Shown in pieces: positions 6,680-11,041 of a stretch of DNA of 11,041 bases. Origin of the DNA: Firm-13 sp964579245 (lineage in GTDB: Bacteria > Bacillota > Clostridia > Saccharofermentanales > Saccharofermentanaceae); assembly GCA_964579245.1 (NCBI GenBank), contig CAZOFY010000072.1, positions 1 through 11,041 of the forward strand, in the 5' to 3' direction. Made by a program: the position numbers and the translations under genes. The notes below the pieces were generated by a model. The model had not been told where the DNA came from and ran no database searches. It was given only the letters and a program-made list of their open reading frames with translations. Positions within the stretch are counted from its first letter, which is position 1. Each line of letters opens with the position of its first letter.

Positions 6680-8294
6680 TTCCGTTCTCCTGCGAGGGCG
6701 CGCCGGCTAGAATATAGCAGGAAAGGCTCTTGTATTCATCGATACTTTGCAAAGGGCGCACGGTCATGACAGTGCCGTCCTCGTTCCAGGTTTGACGAGT
6801 CTGAAGAGCGTCTCCTACATCATTTGTCAGGATGACATATCGATTCCAGGCGGCCTCCATATCCATCGGCGTTGAGAATGTGACCGTAAAATAATAGGAC
6901 AGACTTCGGTTGGCGTCCGCGGACGGGAGCTTATAAACGCTGGTTTCCTCGATATCTGAAGCCGATGGTAACAGCCGGAGATATTTGTCCGGACTGGCTG
7001 CGGTTCCGTAAAATATTCCCGCACCATCCAGAAATACGATCTCATTATCTTCGTCACCGTCCAGTAAGAGCGGTTTCTTACCGGGGACCAGCGAATACAG
7101 GCTGCCGTCAGCGTCATCGATGAAATAGATCGTTCCGTCGAAAAAAGCCATGGAGGATACGTATTTCTGCGACAGCGTCAAGAGAGAACTGCCGTCCAGA
7201 TTCATTCCCTTGATCCCCATATAGTCATTGACATAGATTTTCTCGTGTTCTGCGTCCAGTGCATAGACGTCATGAATACTTCCATATACCTGGAAAGAAG
7301 AATCTTCACACGAAGACGGGCTGCCGGAATATCGGCCGTCAAAGCCGAGATAGTCCGTCAAGTCCGTCATGCCGGAGTCCGCGAGTGTTCTCTCTCTCTC
7401 TATGTCGTCCATTAGGAACGTCTCGAAGGAATTAGAATGTGAATGAAAGGCGCCGGCGGCGAAGGAGAGATCGGTATGATACAGCTTGTCGTTGATCACA
7501 ACCTGATTCCAGGTGTGCATTTGATTACTGATTGTATTGCAAGTAATCCCGATGCGGGGCAGGACGTAGTTCAACAGACGGGCATATCCCCAACAGATAC
7601 CGCTGTTTTGAAGGAGTAGGCTGTCCGGTCCAGCCAAACGGGTCCCCGCCATCATCGGAGCAGAATCCGTCGTCTCACACAGGTATTGAAAGACCGCGGC
7701 AAAACGGGCAAGATCCGTCCCCCCTTCCGGAGGTACATTGTAGAGAATGTGACCGAGTCTTGCGGACAGAGTCTCGCGATCAATCTGAATCTTCTTCGTA
7801 TCTTCCGTCTCATATAGAAAATATACCGTGCCGTGGTCATCAGAGAAATTATAGTTCTGCAGGTATGGAAGATGAAAGCTGCCCTCGTAAAGCAGAAGTT
7901 CACAGGCAGTAATTTTGTCTTGGACGGGCAGATTACAGGAGGCCAGATCGAAGGATTCAGATTCCTTCAGGACGGCGCGATACAGATCATTATACAGATC
8001 CAAGGTGGCCTTGCCGGGCTGGAAAAACGCGATCAACGCTTCATCAATCTCGGAAGAAGGATCCGTTACCGTCTCCGGACCGGCCGGGGGATTCGCAACC
8101 AGAGCGATTGCTTTCACGTCGACGTTGGGCCCGCGGATTATTGTCTCGTTCGTCGCCTCCGCAGTTGAAAAAGCAACCGACGAATAAGGCTTCGTGATGA
8201 CAGGAGGCTTCGCGGAAGGGAGCAGAGAGCACCCTGTAAGCAGCGAAAAGCTGATCAACACACAGCAGGCCGGAATCCTTTTCAAAATGTTCAT
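6612..8294 (-). CDS. transglutaminase-like lipoprotein with DUF5050-like and Big_5-like domains
   Basis: A 560-residue surface lipoprotein. Its signal peptide ends in the lipobox Leu19-Thr-Gly-Cys22, so Cys22 would be acylated and the protein tethered outside the membrane. Residues about 170-280 match the transglutaminase-like core. Cys234 in SGICWGYARLLNYVL, His260 in MHTWNQVVI and Asp275 in LYHTDLSF form the triad, which can act as a protease, amidase or cross-linker. Residues about 338-450 carry YALDAEHEKIYVNDY and MAFFDGTIYFIDDADGSLY repeats typical of DUF5050/propeller-like domains. Residues about 467-530 (VTFSTPMDMEAAW) resemble the Big_5/SbsA-like Ig domain. The start is the ATG at 8294 with AGAGGG 4 nt upstream. 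The gene converges on the kinase and overlaps it by 68 nt. No terminator follows. The natural substrate is unknown; the cell wall or surface proteins are plausible. Confidence 0.82.
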   Translation of the reverse strand: MNILKRIPACCVLISFSLLTGCSLLPSAKPPVITKPYSSVAFSTAEATNETIIRGPNVDVKAIALVANPPAGPETVTDPSSEIDEALIAFFQPGKATLDLYNDLYRAVLKESESFDLASCNLPVQDKITACELLLYEGSFHLPYLQNYNFSDDHGTVYFLYETEDTKKIQIDRETLSARLGHILYNVPPEGGTDLARFAAVFQYLCETTDSAPMMAGTRLAGPDSLLLQNSGICWGYARLLNYVLPRIGITCNTISNQMHTWNQVVINDKLYHTDLSFAAGAFHSHSNSFETFLMDDIERERTLADSGMTDLTDYLGFDGRYSGSPSSCEDSSFQVYGSIHDVYALDAEHEKIYVNDYMGIKGMNLDGSSLLTLSQKYVSSMAFFDGTIYFIDDADGSLYSLVPGKKPLLLDGDEDNEIVFLDGAGIFYGTAASPDKYLRLLPSASDIEETSVYKLPSADANRSLSYYFTVTFSTPMDMEAAWNRYVILTNDVGDALQTRQTWNEDGTVMTVRPLQSIDEYKSLSCYILAGAPSQENGIIRQSVCLPVKIHSIADQLPAG

Positions 8295-8431
8295 ACATCC
8301 CTCTGTCAGAACCGAATCATATGGATGAGATTATTCTATAATGAGTATACAGGAAAAAATGTTCATACATCCCTCTGTCAGAACCGAATCATATGGATGA
8401 GATTATTCTATAATGAGTATACAGGAAAAAA
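8284..8431. repeat. perfect 72-bp tandem duplication over a translation start
   Basis: Bases 8284-8355 and 8356-8427 are identical, with a further 4 matching A residues (8428-8431). Each unit contains, on the minus strand, AGAGGG, ATG and the first codons MNI of the lipoprotein. Each also contains TATAAT on the plus strand (8337-8342 and 8409-8414). Perfect identity implies a recent duplication, probably by slippage or recombination at the flanking A tracts. Confidence 0.95.
8331..8366 (-). CDS. 11-codon upstream leader ORF made by the duplication
   Basis: The upstream copy of the duplicated start region keeps its AGAGGG (8376-8371) and ATG (8366-8364). It now reads MNIFSCILIIE and stops with TAA at 8331-8333, 36 nt before the true lipoprotein start. 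Because signal and spacing are the same as for the real start, it should be translated if the transcript begins upstream. It probably has no function as a peptide but may tune ribosome supply to the downstream start. Confidence 0.3.
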   Translation of the reverse strand: MNIFSCILIIE

Positions 8432-8647
8432 GGAATTTATAACTTTCCATTTATGTTGTAATTCCAACGGAAGATTGATCGGCACTCTGGCATCATCAAG
8501 ATGCACGCTGCAATAGGGCGGCAACATAAAAGAGTTAAAAATCCATTCTGCTCCCGTTTTCGCGGGAAGATCCTCTGTTATGTGTGCTAAAGACGTGAAT
8601 CAACAAAGGAACAAGTGATTCTCACGATTTGAAAGAGAGGTTTTTGT
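8432..8647 (+). promoter_or_regulatory. hcp upstream region with palindromes, no clear promoter
   Basis: This stretch between the duplication and hcp has no gene. It holds an imperfect 14-bp palindrome with GTTG/CAAC ends around AATT (8455-8468), about the size of a Crp/Fnr-type operator. It also has a hairpin TCCCG/CGGGA (8552-8567) without a T tract. A perfect inverted repeat GAATCA/TGATTC with 13-nt spacer (8597-8621) lies next to GTGATTCTCAC (8615-8625), just ahead of the hcp ribosome binding site GAGAGG (8635-8640). Hcp genes are commonly controlled by nitric-oxide or redox sensors (HcpR, NsrR, Fnr), but I cannot assign any of these motifs to one. I see no convincing -35/-10 pair. Confidence 0.3.
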
Positions 8648-10276
8648 ATGAGTATGTTTTGTTATCAATGCCAGGAGACAGCCCGCGGTACCGGCTGTAA
8701 TGTCAGCGGTGTATGCGGCAAGGGTCCGGAGACCGCCAATCTGCAGGATCTGCTGACGTATGTTCTTAAGGGCACCGCTCAGGTAGCCGTTCGCGGCAAG
8801 GCCAATCCCTCCGATGTTGACGGTCTCGACAGGGAGATGCTCACGAGTTTGTTCATGACAATCACGAATGCGAACTTTGACAATGACGCGATCGAGGCGC
8901 AGATTCGCAAGCTTGCTAAGCTTCGCGACGAGCTGAAGAATACCGTCGAACCCGGCGACTTCGGCGACGCGGCTTCTTACGTGCCGGGTACGAGAGAAGA
9001 GATGCTCACGAAGGCGTCCTCCGTGGGAATTCTCGCAACCGAGAACGAAGATGTCCGGTCCCTTCGATCTCTTGTTCTTTTTGGTATGCGCGGACTTGCT
9101 GCTTATGGCAAGCATGCCTTGAACCTCGGCAAATCAGATCCGACTATCTTTGCATTTGTCTACGAAGCACTCGAGGCGATCACGAACGATGCGCTTACTG
9201 CCGAAGAATTGACGGCGCTGGTCTTGAAGACCGGCGAATACGGTGTGAAGGTTATGGCCCTTCTCGACGAAGCAAACACCTCGCGTTACGGCAACCCGGA
9301 GATCACCCAAGTGAATATCGGCGTCCGCGGCAATCCGGCAATCCTCATCTCCGGCCATGATCTGGCGGATATGGAACAGCTTCTCGAGCAGACACAGGGA
9401 ACCGGTATCGACGTTTATACACACAGCGAGATGCTGCCGGCGAACTATTACCCTGCGTTTAAGAAATACGAGCACTTTGTCGGCAATTATGGCAACGCCT
9501 GGTGGAAGCAGCCGACCGAATTTGCCTCCTTCCACGGGCCGATCCTGTTTACGACGAACTGCATCGTCCCACCGAAGAGCGAGGAAATCCGTGCCCGCAT
9601 TTTCACGACCGGAGCGGCCGGTTTTCCGGGATGCACACATATCGTGGCAGGCTCTGACGGCAAGAAGGACTTCACGGCGATTATTGAGATGGCAGGGAAG
9701 CTTCCGGCTCCGGAAGAGATCGAGACCGGAACGATCATCGGCGGATTCGCCCATGCACAGGTATTTGCCCTGGCGGACAAGATCGTCGAAGCGGTCAAGA
9801 CCGGTGCAATCCGAAAGTTCTTCGTTATGGCAGGCTGCGACGGCCGCATGAAGTCCCGTGAGTACTATACGGAATTTGCTGAGAAACTGCCGAAGGATAC
9901 TGTCATTCTTACGGCAGGCTGCGCGAAATATCGCTATAACAAGCTCGGACTCGGTGATATCGGCGGTATCCCGCGTGTCCTGGACGCCGGTCAATGCAAT
10001 GATTCCTACTCCTTGGCCGTCATCGCGATGAAGCTGAAGGAGATTTTCGAGCTCAATGATATTAACGAGCTGCCGATCGCGTTCAACATCGCTTGGTACG
10101 AGCAAAAGGCAGTCATCGTCCTTCTCGCACTCCTGTCTCTCGGCGTGAAAAACATTCACCTCGGCCCGACACTACCGGCATTCCTGTCCCCGAACGTAGC
10201 GAAGATCCTGGTCGAGAATTTCGGCATCGCGGGCATCGGTACGGTCGATGATGACATGAAGATCTTCCTCGGCTGA
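8648..10276 (+). CDS. hcp: hydroxylamine reductase / hybrid-cluster protein (class I)
   Basis: A 542-residue cytoplasmic iron-sulfur-oxygen enzyme that reduces hydroxylamine to ammonia in vitro and is linked in vivo to nitric-oxide reduction and nitrosative-stress defence in anaerobes. The N-terminal cluster ligands Cys5, Cys8, Cys17 and Cys23 have the family spacing (3, 9, 6). The hybrid-cluster ligands are His237 (SGHD), Glu261, Cys305 (TTNC), Cys397 (MAGCDGR, the persulfide position), Cys425 (TAGCAKYRYN), Cys450 (GQCND) and Glu485 (WYEQK). Their spacings equal those of the Desulfovibrio vulgaris protein (His244 to Glu494). The full-length N-terminal insert and four-cysteine motif place it in class I. 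The ATG at 8648 has GAGAGG 7 nt upstream. No hcr reductase is adjacent, so an unlinked ferredoxin or similar donor is likely. It is monocistronic, with a strong terminator 21 nt after the stop. Confidence 0.97.
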   Translation: MSMFCYQCQETARGTGCNVSGVCGKGPETANLQDLLTYVLKGTAQVAVRGKANPSDVDGLDREMLTSLFMTITNANFDNDAIEAQIRKLAKLRDELKNTVEPGDFGDAASYVPGTREEMLTKASSVGILATENEDVRSLRSLVLFGMRGLAAYGKHALNLGKSDPTIFAFVYEALEAITNDALTAEELTALVLKTGEYGVKVMALLDEANTSRYGNPEITQVNIGVRGNPAILISGHDLADMEQLLEQTQGTGIDVYTHSEMLPANYYPAFKKYEHFVGNYGNAWWKQPTEFASFHGPILFTTNCIVPPKSEEIRARIFTTGAAGFPGCTHIVAGSDGKKDFTAIIEMAGKLPAPEEIETGTIIGGFAHAQVFALADKIVEAVKTGAIRKFFVMAGCDGRMKSREYYTEFAEKLPKDTVILTAGCAKYRYNKLGLGDIGGIPRVLDAGQCNDSYSLAVIAMKLKEIFELNDINELPIAFNIAWYEQKAVIVLLALLSLGVKNIHLGPTLPAFLSPNVAKILVENFGIAGIGTVDDDMKIFLG

Positions 10277-10297
10277 GTCATTCCGTCTGATTTCTCG

Positions 10298-10336
10298 AAA
10301 AGCCCGGAGCGCCTCAACTGAGGTCTCCGGGCTTTT
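10298..10336 (+). terminator. strong intrinsic terminator after hcp
   Basis: A 12-bp perfect stem, AAAAGCCCGGAG (10298-10309) with CTCCGGGCTTTT (10325-10336). Inside the loop a further CCTC/GAGG stem closes on AACT. The A run on the left and T run on the right allow it to work in both directions, so it would also end any leftward transcript from the repeat region. Confidence 0.93.
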
Positions 10337-10379
10337 ATGATTGTTGGCTTAAGCCGGTTTTGCGCCAACGAGCGCGCAA

Positions 10380-10505
10380 CAGGAATTTAGCAACCAGTGG
10401 GCATCAACGGGCGCAAGACAGGAATTTAGCAACCAGTGGGCAACGGGCGCAAGACAGGAATTTAGCAACCAGTGGGCATCAACGGGCGCAAGACAGGAAA
10501 CCAGT
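10380..10505. repeat. 39/36-bp tandem repeat, three units plus a stub
   Basis: Units start with CAGGAATTTAGCAACCAGTG at 10380 (39 bp), 10419 (36 bp, lacking TCA) and 10455 (39 bp). A fourth at 10494 is cut to CAGGAAACCAGT by an internal deletion of TTTAGCAA. The units are identical apart from these indels, so the array is young. Both full unit lengths are multiples of three, which keeps long frames open on both strands, but those frames have no good ribosome binding site or recognisable product. Confidence 0.9.
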
Positions 10506-10680
10506 CGATATGCGGGTAGTGCACAAGAGGTTACACCAGTAGAACACTCTTCGTAAGTTAGTATTAAGCGAATGAGCGAAACAAGAAACCACTGTCTATG
10601 CGGGTGGAGGGGAGGGGCTTGTACAAAAACCACCCTTCGTAATAGAGTAGAGATTTCAAGCGTGCGTGAGAAATGAATCA
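10498..10680. repeat. two diverged units of about 90 bp
   Basis: AAACCAGTCGATATGCGGGT (from 10498) and AAACCACTGTCTATGCGGGT (from 10586) each lead into CTTCGTAA..., then AAGCG, and a GAGCGAAAC or GTGAGAAAT ending. The two units align by eye over about 88-93 bp with substitutions and small indels, so they are older than the flanking arrays. Their AAACCAG start also resembles part of the 39-bp unit, suggesting that the field grew by repeated local duplication. No gene is evident. Confidence 0.55.
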
Positions 10681-10692
10681 AAAACGCATTTT

Positions 10693-11041
10693 CTCTCATC
10701 GATTACCTACTAAATCGTCGAAATATGACTTTTCGTATGTGCATCAATGAGCAACAACATCGTTATTTGTCAATGATTACCCACGCAAACGGCCGCTTGC
10801 CTGAGTTGCGTATGTGCACCGGCCCGTCCGGCGGCATTTTCTTGTCAATGATTACCCACGCAAACGCCCGCTTGCCTGAGTTGCGTATGTGCACCGGCCC
10901 GCTCGGCGACCTTTTCTTGTCAATGATTACCCACGAAAACGGCCACGGACCCGAGTTGCGTATGTGCGCCGGCCCGTCCGGCGGCTTTTTCTTGTCAATG
11001 ATTACCCACGCAAACGGCCGGTTGCCCGGGTTGCGTATGTG
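10693..11041. repeat. 75-bp tandem repeat continuing past the window edge
   Basis: Units begin with TTGTCAATGATTACCCACG at 10767, 10842, 10917 and 10992 (the last cut by the window end), exactly 75 bp apart. A strongly diverged unit precedes them (about 10693-10766, sharing GATTACC and CGTATGTGCA). Most units contain an inverted repeat ACGCAA...TTGCGT and a CCGG-rich hairpin before a T-rich tract; in the unit at 10917 the hairpin is CGCCGG/CCGGCG followed by TTTTT. Repeat and would-be spacer are equally conserved, so this is not a CRISPR array. The 25-codon period leaves an open frame rightwards from 10677 (first ATG 10725, no ribosome binding site) to the edge. It also leaves one leftwards entering from the edge and stopping at 10763-10765. 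Neither is a recognisable protein. Confidence 0.93.

Noticed and set aside
8325..8516. 63-codon plus-strand frame over the duplication
   Set aside because: It is the 72-bp duplication read as protein (the same MRLFYNEYTGK segment twice); no ribosome binding site and no family resemblance.
9134..10159. 341-codon open frame on the minus strand within hcp
   Set aside because: It lies wholly antisense to hcp, whose cluster ligands and spacing are unmistakable. The frame has no ribosome binding site and no recognisable domain; the codon bias of hcp explains its openness.
10349..10699. 116-codon minus-strand frame across the repeats, ending near the bidirectional terminator
   Set aside because: It has an AGG about 7 nt before the ATG and a terminator after it, which is suggestive. 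However, its C-terminus is only translated 39/36-bp repeats, and the repeats stay open on the other strand too, so I treat it as a by-product of unit lengths divisible by three.
10767..11041. CRISPR array
   Set aside because: The period is 75 bp but there are no unique spacers; the whole unit is conserved from copy to copy, and no cas gene is present.

Overview
The window looks like chromosomal DNA of an anaerobic, Gram-positive Bacillota (probably class Clostridia) of moderate GC content. The evidence is strong AGGAGG-type ribosome binding sites, GTG starts with good Shine-Dalgarno sequences, a VanR/VanS-type two-component pair, a Gram-positive-style lipoprotein and a class I hybrid-cluster protein typical of anaerobes. 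This placement is inferred from gene style only; no rRNA or tRNA is present.

Left edge (1-445): no intact gene. The minus strand holds short, mutually frameshifted reading frames. They include a 37-nt duplication whose two copies differ almost only at synonymous third positions, which suggests a decayed small gene. An open minus-strand frame also runs off the left edge. A hairpin followed by T7 may be a terminator.

446-6679: five tightly packed plus-strand genes. They encode a membrane-anchored PAF-acetylhydrolase-like hydrolase, a second membrane-anchored alpha/beta hydrolase, a beta-lactamase-family serine hydrolase with four C-terminal membrane helices, an OmpR/VanR-type response regulator and a VanS-type histidine kinase. 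The first three are spaced by 2 and 16 nt, and the regulator pair follows after 76 nt. Three different serine hydrolases, all predicted to face outward, sit beside a cell-envelope-type two-component system. This suggests a signal-controlled envelope or lipid/ester hydrolysis module. No vanHAX-like genes or ABC transporter are present.

6612-8294 (minus): a lipoprotein with a Cys-His-Asp transglutaminase-like core, a DUF5050/propeller-like middle and a Big_5-like C-terminal domain. It converges on the kinase gene and overlaps its 3' end by 68 nt. Its translation start lies in a perfect 72-bp tandem duplication that creates a second, upstream start site feeding an 11-codon leader ORF.

8648-10276 (plus): hcp, with every ligand of both iron-sulfur clusters present at canonical spacing, closed by a strong intrinsic terminator.

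10345-11041: no recognisable gene, but three successive tandem-repeat families: 39/36 bp, about 90 bp and diverged, and 75 bp exact. The last is open on both strands and continues past the window. This repeat field and the left-edge remnant are the least explained parts of the window.
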